From NCBI RefSeq assembly GCF_000219605.1, contig NC_015740.1:806001-870000 (forward strand): a DNA stretch of 64,000 nucleotides, read 5' to 3'. Positions 1 through 8,339 of the stretch are shown here, piece by piece. This stretch comes from Stutzerimonas stutzeri. GTDB taxonomy: Bacteria; Pseudomonadota; Gammaproteobacteria; Pseudomonadales; Pseudomonadaceae. Numbering within the stretch: position 1 is the stretch's first letter; each line of letters opens with the position of its first letter. The position numbers and the translations under genes are program-made. Under the pieces are notes generated by a model. It saw nothing but the letters and a program-made list of their open reading frames with translations. It was not told where the DNA came from and did no database searches.

Positions 1-218
1 TGATAGACGTAGCGGCCGTACTCTTCTTCCAGCTCGGTCTCCTCGATGGTCGCGCCGGGATGCTTGGCCAATGCCGCTTCGTTGAGCTTCTCGAACGACT
101 GGATGGTGCCGGCATCGCGCAGCTTCAGTGCCTCGTCCGGGCCGATGTCCTTGGCCATGGCCAGGTTGGCGCCGAGGGCGAGGGTGGCGGCGGTGAGCAG
201 CGTAGTCAGTGTTTTCAT
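1..218 (-). CDS. PepSY-domain periplasmic protein (3' part outside window)
   Basis: Reading the minus strand from the ATG at 216-218 gives an open frame running off the window edge (72 codons seen). It starts MKTLTTLLTAATLALGANLA, a typical signal peptide with cleavage probably after AMA. The mature part (DIGPDEALKLRDAGTIQSFE...) matches the helix-plus-strand layout of PepSY proteins, which are small periplasmic proteins of poorly known function. They are often under metal- or membrane-stress two-component control. A PmrA/QseB-like box lies 52 nt upstream. The C-terminal end is not in the window, so total length is unknown. Confidence 0.75.
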   Translation of the reverse strand, partial: MKTLTTLLTAATLALGANLAMAKDIGPDEALKLRDAGTIQSFEKLNEAALAKHPGATIEETELEEEYGRYVY

Positions 219-269
219 GGTTTTGATTCCTGTGGTTGGTTTCGACGATTCACAGGTTACGAGGGCTTG

Positions 270-286
270 CTTAAACGAAACTGAAC
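270..286 (-). promoter_or_regulatory. Weak PmrA/QseB-like box upstream of the PepSY gene
   Basis: The plus strand reads CTTAAA-CGAAA-CTGAAC. This aligns closely with the box before cytochrome b561 (CTTAAG-CGAAC-CTTAGC), sharing CTTAA-N-CGAA-N-CT. It lies 52 nt before the start codon at 218. Only one half-site is good, so this is a candidate judged by similarity to the stronger copies. Confidence 0.4.
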
Positions 287-389
287 GCCACCACCCGCCT
301 GCGAATGCACCGTTCGGGCGAGGGCGAACCGCGCCATGGGGACTACGCTTGCTGCAGGTCAGCACAACCGATCCTCTGGGTGAGACGCC

Positions 390-746
390 ATGAAAACCGT
401 GTTTCTCGTACTGCTTGCGACCCTAGGGCTGAGTGGCCAGGCCTCTGCCGAGGATCTGCTGAAGCCCTCCACCACACCGCCAACGGTCGACGATGTGGCG
501 GCTGGCAACAGCCTGGAGACCGAGCCCGCTTACAGGGCCGAAGGCGTGATCCGCGCCATCGATGCGCAGCAGGGCACCGTCACCATCGCCCACGGGCCGG
601 TGCCTGAGCTGAAGTGGCCGGCGATGGTGATGCCGTTCAAGTTGGACGCCGCACAGCTCGGCGGACTGGCCGTGGGCGATGCGGTGGAGTTCCGCTTCAG
701 CAACGGCGAGATGGACCCGCAGATCGTCTTCATTCGACGGCAGTAG
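390..746 (+). CDS. CusF-like periplasmic copper-binding protein
   Basis: 118 aa with a signal peptide (cleavage near ASA at 18-20). The C-terminal half is a small OB-fold of the CusF/CopK-like family that binds Cu(I)/Ag(I) in the periplasm and passes it to an efflux system. The CusF metal-site spacing is fully kept: H68, W76, M79 and M81 have the same 8/3/5 residue intervals as E. coli CusF H36/W44/M47/M49. No Cus efflux genes lie in the window. It sits between two PepSY-type genes, which suggests a small periplasmic metal-stress group. Confidence 0.85.
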   Translation: MKTVFLVLLATLGLSGQASAEDLLKPSTTPPTVDDVAAGNSLETEPAYRAEGVIRAIDAQQGTVTIAHGPVPELKWPAMVMPFKLDAAQLGGLAVGDAVEFRFSNGEMDPQIVFIRRQ

Positions 747-859
747 ACAGTGGCTGGTACGGGCAATTGGTTGAACTTAGCGGTCGCCGTTGGGCTCGTA
801 ATTCAGGCAGGGGCCATTCGTATGGCCGGATCTGGTTCCATTTGAAGAAGGAAAACGAC

Positions 860-1123
860 ATGTATAACAAGACACTAACCGCGGCGTTCGCCGTTGCCAT
901 CCTGAGCTCCGGTGCTGCCTTTGCGGCCGACAAGCCCGGCGCTGATTGGATCACCCTTGAGCAAGCCGTCGAGAAGGCCAAGGCCGCCGGCTATACCGAA
1001 CTGCATGGCATCGAGGCCGATGATGACGGTTGGGAAGGCGAGGGCATGAAGCAGGACGGCAAGAAGTACGAGTTCAAGATCGATGGCCGCACTGGCGAAG
1101 TTACCAAGGACAAAGAAGACTGA
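860..1123 (+). CDS. Small PepSY-domain secreted protein
   Basis: 87 aa from the ATG at 860, chosen because it follows an AAGAAGGAAA ribosome site and begins a clean signal peptide (MYNKTLTAAFAVAILSSGAA, cleavage near AFAA). The mature part has the PepSY pattern: a helix (LEQAVEKAKAAGYTELHGIE) followed by two strands (KKYEFKIDGRTGEVTKDKE). It is acidic and lysine-rich. Longer in-frame extension upstream is very unlikely because it would run through the end of the CusF-like gene. Function is unknown; family members are often induced by cation stress. Confidence 0.8.
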   Translation: MYNKTLTAAFAVAILSSGAAFAADKPGADWITLEQAVEKAKAAGYTELHGIEADDDGWEGEGMKQDGKKYEFKIDGRTGEVTKDKED

Positions 1124-1285
1124 GCCGACGCACTCCACGTGCCTGGCGTCTTTGCTGAGCGCATCGCCTGCCTTACAGCGGCGCTGTGCTCAGCTGTCAC
1201 TTGCCACAACACTCCCGCAACGGGAGGCAGCCACTGACAGAGCGGGTATCATTCACCTCCCTCGTCGTTCCGTGTAGCTGCACTC

Positions 1286-2170
1286 ATGTTCGCTTCCAGC
1301 CCCCGTCCCAGCACCCTGCATCTGCCGCAAGGCGATTGGCATACGGTGCTCGACTGCCTGTGCGCGCACTTCCCGGCGATCAGTCGCGATACCTGGCTCG
1401 ATCGCATCGCCCGCGGCCGCGTGCTGGATGCGCAGATGCAGCCGATCGATGCCGCGCAAGCCTATCGGGTCGGCATGCGCATTCATTACTTTCGTGAAGT
1501 GCCGAACGAGACCCCGGTGCCATTCGAAGAACGCATCCTGCACGTCGACGAGCATCTGGTGGTGGCGGACAAGCCCCACTTTCTCTCGGTGATGCCGGCT
1601 GGCGAATACGTCAATGAAACCCTGCTGGCGCGGCTCAGCAAACGGCTCGGTAACACCGATCTGGTGCCGATTCATCGCATCGATCGGCTCACCGCCGGTC
1701 TGGTGCTGTTCTCGGCCAACCGCGAAAGCCGTGGCGCCTACCAGGCGCTGTTCCGTGAGCGGGAGATCAGCAAGCGCTACGAGGCAATCTGCCCGGCGCT
1801 GCCGCATCTCGAATTTCCCCTGCGACGACGCCTGTGCATGGTGCCGGGTGACCCCTTCTTCCTGATGCGCGAAGGCGAGGATGAGCCGAACAGCGAAACG
1901 CTGATCGAGGTGCTCGAACGGCGCGGCGACCTCTGGCGCTACGGGCTTTCCCCCATCAGCGGCAAAAAGCACCAGCTGCGCCTGCACATGGCGACCCTCG
2001 GCGCCGGTATCTGCAACGATCCGTTCTATCCCGAGCTGCTCGAGCGCAGCGAGCGTGAGGCCGACGACTACGCGCGGCCACTGAAGCTGTTGGCGCGCGG
2101 GTTGCAATTTCGCGATCCGCTGACTGGTGAACGTCGCGAGTTCGAGAGCACGTTGCAACTGGACTGGTAA
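1286..2170 (+). CDS. RluA-family pseudouridine synthase
   Basis: 294 aa. It carries the hallmark RluA-family motif HRIDRLTAGLVLFS (130-143) with the catalytic Asp at 133. There is also the substrate-loop segment SGKKHQLRLHMATLGAGICND and an RxYEAI strand (KRYEAICPALP). These enzymes isomerise uridine to pseudouridine in 23S rRNA or tRNA. There is no S4 domain at the N-terminus, as in RluA/RluE-like members rather than RluC/RluD. The exact target base cannot be told from sequence alone. A GTATCAT -10-like element (about 1245) and a small CCCGcaaCGGG hairpin lie in the 160-nt gap upstream. Confidence 0.9.
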   Translation: MFASSPRPSTLHLPQGDWHTVLDCLCAHFPAISRDTWLDRIARGRVLDAQMQPIDAAQAYRVGMRIHYFREVPNETPVPFEERILHVDEHLVVADKPHFLSVMPAGEYVNETLLARLSKRLGNTDLVPIHRIDRLTAGLVLFSANRESRGAYQALFREREISKRYEAICPALPHLEFPLRRRLCMVPGDPFFLMREGEDEPNSETLIEVLERRGDLWRYGLSPISGKKHQLRLHMATLGAGICNDPFYPELLERSEREADDYARPLKLLARGLQFRDPLTGERREFESTLQLDW

Positions 2171-2236
2171 CGGCGGGCGCACCTTCGCGGCGGTGGCGAG
2201 TCTCAAATCCAAGACAGCCCAGCCACTGGTGCAGCC

Positions 2237-3019
2237 ATGCCCGAAGGTCCTTCCATCGTCATCCTGCGTGAAGAAGTCGCGGCATTCGCCGGGGGCACCA
2301 TCGAAAGTGCCGAGGGTAGCGCTAAGATCGACATGTCCCGGCTGGCCGGTCAGGTGGTGCGTGGCTTCCATAGCTGGGGCAAGCATTTCCTGATCGAGCT
2401 GGAGGGCGTCTCCGTCCGCATCCACCTGCTGCTGTTCGGCAGCTATCGCATCAATGAGCGCAAGGACGCCGTAGCACGGCTGAGTCTGGGCTTTGCCAAC
2501 GGCGAGCTGAACTTCTACGCCTGCTCGGTGCAGTTGATCGAAGGGCCGCTGGATGCGACGTACGACTGGAGCATGGACCTGATGAGCGACGCCTGGAGCC
2601 CGCGCGCCACGCTCAAGCGGCTGCGCGAACGTCCGCAGCTATTGGCCTGCGATGCGCTGCTCGACCAGGCGCTGTTCGCCGGCTCCGGCAATATCATCAA
2701 GAACGAGGTGCTCTACCGCATTCGCGTGCATCCACTGTCGTTGATCGGCGAACTGCCGGCGGCCAAATTGCGCGAGCTGGTGCGTGAGGCGCGTACCTAC
2801 AGCTTCGAATTTCTCGAGTGGAAGCGGGCCGGTGTGCTCAAGGCGCACTGGCTGGCCCACGGCAAGACCACCTGCGTGCGCTGCCGGATTCCGTTGGTCA
2901 GGGTGAAAGAGCTGGGGCGCAGCCAGCGCCGGGCATTCTTCTGCGAGCGCTGCCAGAAGCGCTATGGTGATGCAGCGCAGGTGGCGGCCGACGAGCCGAG
3001 CGCGGTGGATGAGGGGTAG
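2237..3019 (+). CDS. nei: Nei/Fpg-family DNA glycosylase (endonuclease VIII-like)
   Basis: 260 aa. It begins MPEGPS with the essential Pro2 and Glu3 that form the Schiff base and perform the lyase step. Further family marks are the helix-two-turn-helix segment FAGSGNIIKNEVLYR (about 149-163) and a C-terminal C4 zinc finger (CVRC ... CERC). The enzyme removes oxidised bases and nicks the abasic site in base-excision repair. The N-terminal sequence is closer to endonuclease VIII than to MutM. It is 66 nt after the pseudouridine synthase and may be cotranscribed. The stop codon overlaps the first dispersed repeat. Confidence 0.87.
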   Translation: MPEGPSIVILREEVAAFAGGTIESAEGSAKIDMSRLAGQVVRGFHSWGKHFLIELEGVSVRIHLLLFGSYRINERKDAVARLSLGFANGELNFYACSVQLIEGPLDATYDWSMDLMSDAWSPRATLKRLRERPQLLACDALLDQALFAGSGNIIKNEVLYRIRVHPLSLIGELPAAKLRELVREARTYSFEFLEWKRAGVLKAHWLAHGKTTCVRCRIPLVRVKELGRSQRRAFFCERCQKRYGDAAQVAADEPSAVDEG

Positions 3020-3117
3020 GGTGTACAACGGCGCAGCCGTGTCCACGCGGTTGATCTGCCGCCGCCGAGGTGGTTCGCCGGGTTCCGGTGGAATAGCTGC
3101 GCGTTTTCCACCCTACG
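3016..3117. repeat. Dispersed GTAGGGTGg-type repeat, copy 1
   Basis: The element begins GGTAGGGTGTACAACGG and ends TTTCCACCCTACGG, so its ends are inverted copies (GTAGGGTG / CCACCCTAC). It contains an internal TGTCCACGCGG. Three further copies with the same ends lie in the window. The size (about 80-100 nt), the ends and the intergenic placement fit a REP or miniature-type non-autonomous repeat. Confidence 0.7.
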
Positions 3118-3163
3118 GCGGCTGTGGTGTTGGGGCGTAGATGGTTTGCCGGTGCAGGATCCT

Positions 3164-3246
3164 CGTAGGGTGGACAACGGCACCGCCTTGTCCACGCGGC
3201 TGGCTTGGAAGAACACTGGGACAGCTGCCGCGTTATTCACCCTATG
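3164..3246. repeat. Dispersed GTAGGGTGg-type repeat, copy 2
   Basis: Starts CGTAGGGTGGACAACGG, contains TTGTCCACGCGG and ends TTATTCACCCTATG. It lies 46 nt from copy 1 in the same orientation, in the convergent gap between the Nei-like gene and the PRPP synthetase gene. Together the two copies fill nearly all of this 248-nt gap. Confidence 0.7.
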
Positions 3247-3267
3247 TGCCGCTCGTTGCCTATCGCC

Positions 3268-4164
3268 TCAGCGCAACAGCGGCCTGAGCGCCTCGGCCAG
3301 TTGCGGGGCCATGCTCACCGCGTTGCTTTCATGGGCGATGCAGTCGGTGCTCCAGATCTGACCGACGCCGGCAGCGCGGATCACCGCCAGCGCATCGTCG
3401 GCGAAGAGGGCGTGGGTCACTGCGACGTCTACTGAGGCGGCGCCGGCGGCCAGTAGTTTCTCCGCGGCGTTGGCAAGGGTGCGGCCGGAACTGGCGACGT
3501 CATCGAGCAGCACCACATGGCGCCCGGAAAACTCCAGCGCCGGCAGTGCGATGTCGACCTGGCGATCGCCGTGGCGCACCTTGTTGCACACGCCGTGTTC
3601 GAAACCATGTTCGACGGCGGCGGCTTCGATCCATTGCAGCGCCTCAGCATCCGGGCCGATCAGCAGGGCATCGGGATGCCGCTTGGCGATCAGCCGTGCC
3701 AGCGCCGGTGCCGCGCACAGTGTCACGGCATCTTCCAGCGGCACGGCTTCCTGCAGGGTAGCGACGCGGTGCAGGTGCGGATCGACCGTGATCAGCCCGT
3801 CGAACTGGCTGGCCAGCAGCTGGCCGAGCACCCGCTGGCTGACCACTTCACCGGGATTGAAGGCGATGTCCTGACGCATGTAGGCCAGATAAGGCGTGAC
3901 CAGGATCAGTCGCCTGGCGCCCAGTCGGCGCGCCTCGCCGGCGATCAGCAGCAGCTCGACCAGCTTCTCGTTGGGATGGTCGAGGCCGCGGTAGATCACC
4001 AGCTGCTCGGCGATGGCCTCGCCTTCACCCAGTGGCAGACGCAGGCGTAGTTCGTCATCGGGAAAACGATGGCGCTCGACTGCCGCAGCGGCCAGCCCAG
4101 AGGCTTCGGCCAGTCGCAGGGCGGCGGCGCGCTCGTCATCGAAATACAGCAGCTGGCTTTGCAT
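3268..4164 (-). CDS. Ribose-phosphate pyrophosphokinase (PRPP synthetase) family protein
   Basis: 298 aa from the ATG at 4164, chosen over a GTG six bases earlier because GGGAG lies six bases upstream. It shows the PRPP-synthetase layout: two phosphoribosyltransferase-like halves, an RQDIAF segment for ATP binding, TVDPHLHR for metal binding and VVLLDDVASSGRTL as the PRPP loop. It makes PRPP from ribose 5-phosphate and ATP. It diverges from the housekeeping Prs and looks like the archaeal-type paralogue seen in some pseudomonads, so a nucleotide-salvage role is possible. It lies 136 nt downstream of bdhA on the same strand. Confidence 0.85.
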   Translation of the reverse strand: MQSQLLYFDDERAAALRLAEASGLAAAAVERHRFPDDELRLRLPLGEGEAIAEQLVIYRGLDHPNEKLVELLLIAGEARRLGARRLILVTPYLAYMRQDIAFNPGEVVSQRVLGQLLASQFDGLITVDPHLHRVATLQEAVPLEDAVTLCAAPALARLIAKRHPDALLIGPDAEALQWIEAAAVEHGFEHGVCNKVRHGDRQVDIALPALEFSGRHVVLLDDVASSGRTLANAAEKLLAAGAASVDVAVTHALFADDALAVIRAAGVGQIWSTDCIAHESNAVSMAPQLAEALRPLLR

Positions 4165-4299
4165 CGGCACTCCCGAAACGGTTTTTGGCTGTCCGGCGCT
4201 GCCGACCTGATCCTCCGGCGATCTCGGCGCGACAGTCTGCCTGAATGGGATACAGACAGCCTGCAGCCCGCAGCCGTTCGCCGGGGTGGCCAGTCGTCG

Positions 4300-5070
4300 T
4301 CAGCGCGCTGCCCAGCCGCCGTCCATGTTCCACGCGGCGCCGCGTACCTGATCGCCGGCCTCGCTGCAGAGGAACAGCGCCATCGCACCCAGCTGCGCGG
4401 GGGTGACGAAGTCCAGCGAAGGCTGCTTCTCGGCCAGTAGGTCGTGGCGGGCGCGTTGCTCGTCGCCGCTCTCCCGCGCGCGCTCGTCGATCTGCTGCTG
4501 TACCAGCGGGGTCAGCACCCAGCCGGGGCAGATGGCATTGCAGGTGATCGGCGTGGTGGCGGTTTCCAGCGCGACGACCTTGGTCAGCCCGACCAGCCCG
4601 TGCTTGGCGGCGACGTAGGCGGCCTTCTGCTCGGAGCCCACCAGCCCGTGCACCGAGGCGATATTGATGATCCGCCCCCAGCCGCGCTGGCGCATGCCGG
4701 GCAGCGCCAGGCGTGTGGTGTGAAACGCCGAGGACAGATTGATGGCGATGATGGCGTCCCAGCGCTCCACCGGGAACTGCTCCACCGGCGCGACATGCTG
4801 AATGCCGGCGTTGTTGACCAGAATGTCGATGCCGCCGAAGTCGCGCTCGGCATAGGCGAACAGCTCGGCGATCTGTGCCGGGTCCGACACGTCCGCGCCG
4901 TGGTGGCCGACCTTGTGGCCGTGCCGGCCGACTTCGGCCAGCGCTGTCGAGGCATCGCCGAAACCGTTGAGGATCAGGTCGGCGCCGGCTTCGGCCAGCT
5001 TCAGCGCGATGCCGAGGCCGATCCCGCTGGTGGAGCCGGTGACCAGGGCGGTCTTGCCAGTGAGGTTCAT
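4300..5070 (-). CDS. bdhA: 3-hydroxybutyrate dehydrogenase
   Basis: 256 aa from the ATG at 5070, which is preceded by GGGAG; this is the usual family length. It is a short-chain dehydrogenase with TGSTSGIG (NAD loop, about 11-18), NNAG, a Ser in IINIASVHG, and YVAAKHG (Y-x3-K). The substrate-side residues include HG in SVHGLVG and QQQIDERA, typical of D-3-hydroxybutyrate dehydrogenases. It oxidises 3-hydroxybutyrate to acetoacetate with NAD+. It lies downstream of gntP and atoE on the same strand, forming a ketone-body or PHB-monomer uptake and use module. A Crc/Hfq-like motif sits 44 nt upstream. Confidence 0.92.
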   Translation of the reverse strand: MNLTGKTALVTGSTSGIGLGIALKLAEAGADLILNGFGDASTALAEVGRHGHKVGHHGADVSDPAQIAELFAYAERDFGGIDILVNNAGIQHVAPVEQFPVERWDAIIAINLSSAFHTTRLALPGMRQRGWGRIINIASVHGLVGSEQKAAYVAAKHGLVGLTKVVALETATTPITCNAICPGWVLTPLVQQQIDERARESGDEQRARHDLLAEKQPSLDFVTPAQLGAMALFLCSEAGDQVRGAAWNMDGGWAAR

Positions 5071-5113
5071 GCGATTCTCCCGTGTGGCGGCCGTCGTGCG
5101 CGGCGCCCTTTGC

Positions 5114-5121
5114 TTGTTGTT
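5114..5121 (-). promoter_or_regulatory. Crc/Hfq A-rich motif before bdhA
   Basis: The minus strand reads AACAACAA, an exact AANAANAA motif, 44 nt before the bdhA start. It is farther from the ribosome site than in the other units. Confidence 0.45.
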
Positions 5122-5224
5122 GTCGGAAGGCACAGCTGATCGCGCGGCGCTCGTCGTGCCGCCGGCCGGAAGCGCCCGGCCCGCAACAGCGGCGCACAAC
5201 GCCCGGCGAGCCGGGCGCGCCCCA

Positions 5225-6616
5225 TCAGACGATGCCGGTAGCGTAGTACACGCCGATCACGAAGAAGGCCGCGGCGGTGGCGATCAGGGTGATGGCGAAG
5301 ATGTCCTTGTAGGATTCGCGGTGGGTCAGTCCGGTGACGGCCAGCAACGTGATCACCGCGCCGTTGTGCGGCAGGGTGTCGAGCCCGCCGGAGGCCATCG
5401 AAGCTACCCGGTGCAGCACTTCCAGCGGTATCTGTGCGGCGTTGGCCGCGGCGACGAAATTGTCGGCCATCGCGGCCAGGGCAATGCTCATGCCGCCGGA
5501 GGCCGAGCCGGTGATGCCGGCCAGCAGGTTAACGGTGATGGCTTCGTTGATCAGCGGATTGGGAATCGCCGACAGCGCATCGGCCACCACGATGAAGCCC
5601 GGCAGCGAGGCGATCACCGCGCCGAAGCCGAATTCCGACGCGGTGTTCATCGCCGCCAGCAGCGAACCACCGACCGCCGTGCGGCTGCCCTCGGCGAGCT
5701 TGCCGCGCAGGGTGCCGAAGCTGGTCGCCAGTACCAGGGCGATGCCCAGCAGCAGCGCGGCCTCCACCGCCCAGATCGCGGTGAGCTTGCCGACCTCGGT
5801 GACCAGCGGTGCGCTCATGCCGGGCAGCTGCAGCGTGTGGCTGGTGCCGTAGAACTTGGGAATCCAGCGGGTGAACAGGAGGTTGGCGACCAGCACCAGC
5901 AGCAGCGGCGACAGCGCCAGCCAGGGGTTGGGCAGGGCGATGTCGGCGGGCGTCTCCGGCTCGTTGCGCAGGTTGGTGCCATAGCCTTCGCCGGCGGCAA
6001 TGGCCTTGCCGAGCTGCCACTTGAGATAGAGCATGCCCAGGCCGAACACGAAGACCGTGCCGATCAGGCCGAGCCAGGGTGCGGCCCAGGCGTTGGTATT
6101 GAAGAAGGTGGTGGGGATGATGTTCTGGATCTGCGGCGTGCCGGGAATGGCCGTCATGGTGAAGGTGAACGCGCCGAGGGCGATGGTCGCCGGGATCAGG
6201 CGCTTGGGCATGTTGCTCTGGCGGAACATCTCGGCAGCGAACGGGTACACCGCGAACACCACGACGAACAGCGACACACCGCCGTAGGTCAGCAGCGCGC
6301 AGACCAGCACGATTACCAGCATTGCCTGGCTGGTGCCGAGCAGGCGGATCGCCGCGGCGACGATGGAGCGCGAAAAACCCGACATCTCGATCAGCTTGCC
6401 GAACACCGCACCGAGCAGGAACACCGGGAAGTACAGCTTGATGAAGCCGACCATCTTCTCCATGAAGATGCCGGTGAAGGCCGGCGCCACGGCGGACGGG
6501 TCGGTGAGCAGCACCGCGCCCATGGCGGCGATGGGAGCGAACAGAATGACGCTGTAGCCGCGGTAGGCGGCGAGCATCAGCAGGGCCAATGCAGCAAGGG
6601 CGATGACGACGCTCAT
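5225..6616 (-). CDS. GntP-family permease (probable 3-hydroxybutyrate or related organic acid)
   Basis: 463 aa from the ATG at 6616, with AGGAG eleven bases upstream. It is very hydrophobic with about 12 membrane segments and shows GntP-family patterns: FPVFLLGAVFGKLIEMSG near residue 65, TAIPGTPQIQNIIP near 150, and the C-terminal SGGLDTLPHNGAVITLL. The family imports gluconate and related hydroxy acids with protons. Placement directly upstream of bdhA (154 nt) argues for a 3-hydroxybutyrate substrate, as in pseudomonads where a gntP-like gene neighbours bdhA. No sigma-54 activator gene lies in the window. Confidence 0.85.
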   Translation of the reverse strand: MSVVIALAALALLMLAAYRGYSVILFAPIAAMGAVLLTDPSAVAPAFTGIFMEKMVGFIKLYFPVFLLGAVFGKLIEMSGFSRSIVAAAIRLLGTSQAMLVIVLVCALLTYGGVSLFVVVFAVYPFAAEMFRQSNMPKRLIPATIALGAFTFTMTAIPGTPQIQNIIPTTFFNTNAWAAPWLGLIGTVFVFGLGMLYLKWQLGKAIAAGEGYGTNLRNEPETPADIALPNPWLALSPLLLVLVANLLFTRWIPKFYGTSHTLQLPGMSAPLVTEVGKLTAIWAVEAALLLGIALVLATSFGTLRGKLAEGSRTAVGGSLLAAMNTASEFGFGAVIASLPGFIVVADALSAIPNPLINEAITVNLLAGITGSASGGMSIALAAMADNFVAAANAAQIPLEVLHRVASMASGGLDTLPHNGAVITLLAVTGLTHRESYKDIFAITLIATAAAFFVIGVYYATGIV

Positions 6617-6849
6617 CGGGGACGATCTCCTGGCCCCGTGCGGCACGACCGAACGCTGCCGAGGGCATTCGGGGACTCGCTGCTGCACGGCAGGCGCATT
6701 GTTTTTCTTGTTTCGGCTGCGGACAGGCCGCACGGTGATTTAGCGAGTTCCGTGCCAGATACGCAAGTCGCTGATTTGCATGGTTTTTATCTTGATTGTC
6801 CAGATAGCTGGACGGCGCTTGTGTCTTGCATCCTGGACAGCCTGGTCCA

Positions 6850-6880
6850 GCATTCCGGACAGCGTTGCCGTCCGGAATGC
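6850..6880 (-). terminator. Perfect 11-bp stem just after atoE
   Basis: GCATTCCGGAC - 9-nt loop - GTCCGGAATGC, starting 8 nt beyond the atoE stop codon. There is no T run, so it may be a Rho-linked 3' end hairpin or an RNA-stability element. A second smaller palindrome (CTGGAC-N6-GTCCAG, 6833-6850) adjoins it. Confidence 0.55.
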
Positions 6881-6887
6881 TCCGGCC

Positions 6888-8228
6888 TCAGGTCAGGAAA
6901 TAGAGCCCGCCGGCGATCACCACACCGGAGAACACCAGGCAGAGCAGGCAGTAGCCCATGATGTCGCGGGCACCGAGCCCGGCGATGCCCAGCAGCGGCA
7001 GAGCCCAGAACGGCTGGATCATGTTGGTCCAGGCATCGCCCCAGGCGATCGCCATGGCCGTGATTTCCGGCGCCACGCCCAGCGCCGCGCCGGCCGGCAG
7101 CATGATCGGCCCCTGCACCGCCCATTGGCCGCCGCCGGAGGGCACGAAGACGTTGACCAGCCCGGCGCTGAGAAAGGCCAGCACCGGGAAGCTCTCGGCC
7201 GACGACCAGGCGATGAAGGTGTCGGTGACCTGCCGGCCGAGGGACAGGCCAGCGGCGTTGGCGCCGACCATCATCCCCATGATCCCGGCGTAGAAAGGGA
7301 ACTGCACGACGATGCCGGCGATGCCGCGGATGCTTTCCTCGATGGCGCGCATGTAGCGCTCCGGCGTGCCGTGCATCAGCAGGCCGGCGAAGAGGAAGAT
7401 CGAGATCACGATGTTCAGGCTCAGCGCCAGACCGTTCTCGCTGAAGTGACGGTAGAAGAACAGCACCGCCAGCGCGACCATGATCAGGCCGAGAATGCGG
7501 CTGTCGTCCAGGCGCTGGGTGGCAGTTTCCCGCGGGATATCGCTCGGCTGGGGCTCTTCCAGCAGCGCCGGGTCGACCACTTTCGGCGTCTTCGGCTGCA
7601 TGGCCCAGTTCAGCAGCGGCAGGCCCACCACCAGCACGGCGATGATGATCAGGTTGTAGGAAGCGAACAGCGTCTGGCCGACACCGATGGCTTCGGTCAG
7701 CGCGCCGCCGGTCATCTTCTCCAGATCGGCCCCGCCGCTGGCCAGCGACAGCGGAATCGAGCCGGAAAAGCCGCCGTGCCAGATCAGGAATCCTGAGTAG
7801 GCCGAGGCCACCAGCAGCGGGTAGTCGACGCCGCGCACCTGGCGTGCCAGCGCGCGGGCGAACACGGCGCCGATCACCAGGCCGAAGCCCCAGTTGATCC
7901 AGGAACCGGCCAGCGCCACCAGAGTCACCAGCACGATGGCCTGGCCCGGGGACTGCGGGATACGGGCCATGCGGTCGAGCAGGCGATTGATTGCCGGCGC
8001 CCGTGCCAGGGCATGGCCGGTGACCAGGATCAGCGACATCTGCATGGTGAAGGCCAGCAGGTTCCAGAAGCCGTTGCCCCAGTGCTGCGCCATGGCCGGC
8101 AGGCCCTGACCGGTGCTGAGCATGGCGGCGATCAGCACGATCAACGTGAGCAGGATGGCGAAGACGAAGGGCGAGGGAAGGAAGCGTTGCACCAGGTAGA
8201 CGCTGGCGGCGGTTATTCTGTTGAGCAC
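6888..8228 (-). CDS. atoE: AtoE-family short-chain fatty acid transporter
   Basis: 446 aa. The start is a GTG at 8228 preceded by AAGGGAG at nine-base spacing. About 10-12 membrane segments; the family signatures include GSWINWGFGLVIGAVFAR (about 108-125), SGFLIWHGGFSGSIPL and FVPSGGGQWAVQGPI. AtoE proteins import acetoacetate and short-chain fatty acids such as butyrate. The gene leads the minus-strand series atoE-gntP-bdhA with a 271-nt gap before gntP, so gntP-bdhA may have a separate promoter. Confidence 0.88.
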   Translation of the reverse strand: MLNRITAASVYLVQRFLPSPFVFAILLTLIVLIAAMLSTGQGLPAMAQHWGNGFWNLLAFTMQMSLILVTGHALARAPAINRLLDRMARIPQSPGQAIVLVTLVALAGSWINWGFGLVIGAVFARALARQVRGVDYPLLVASAYSGFLIWHGGFSGSIPLSLASGGADLEKMTGGALTEAIGVGQTLFASYNLIIIAVLVVGLPLLNWAMQPKTPKVVDPALLEEPQPSDIPRETATQRLDDSRILGLIMVALAVLFFYRHFSENGLALSLNIVISIFLFAGLLMHGTPERYMRAIEESIRGIAGIVVQFPFYAGIMGMMVGANAAGLSLGRQVTDTFIAWSSAESFPVLAFLSAGLVNVFVPSGGGQWAVQGPIMLPAGAALGVAPEITAMAIAWGDAWTNMIQPFWALPLLGIAGLGARDIMGYCLLCLVFSGVVIAGGLYFLT

Positions 8229-8243
8229 GATGGGGTTCTCCCT

Positions 8244-8250
8244 TGTTGTC
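8244..8250 (-). promoter_or_regulatory. Crc/Hfq-like A-rich motif before atoE
   Basis: The minus strand reads GACAACAA directly before the GGGAG ribosome site. It matches AANAANAA at seven of eight positions, in the place where Hfq/Crc blocks translation in pseudomonads. Confidence 0.45.
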
Positions 8251-8339
8251 GTTATGTCGCCGCGCAGGTGCGGCGCTTCGCTTATGAGTGCGGCGGCGGC
8301 CGGCTGTTCCCGCTGCGCTGCGCCTGAGGAGGTTGGTCG

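Noticed and set aside
6617..6887. Possible sigma-54 promoter upstream of gntP (GTGCCA and GCAA near 6753-6765)
   Set aside because: The two elements are in the wrong order for a minus-strand -24/-12 promoter and no HbcR-type activator gene lies nearby.
4913..6961. 682-codon plus-strand frame across bdhA and gntP
   Set aside because: It crosses two well-supported minus-strand genes and has repetitive Gly/Arg/Gln/His composition typical of shadows.
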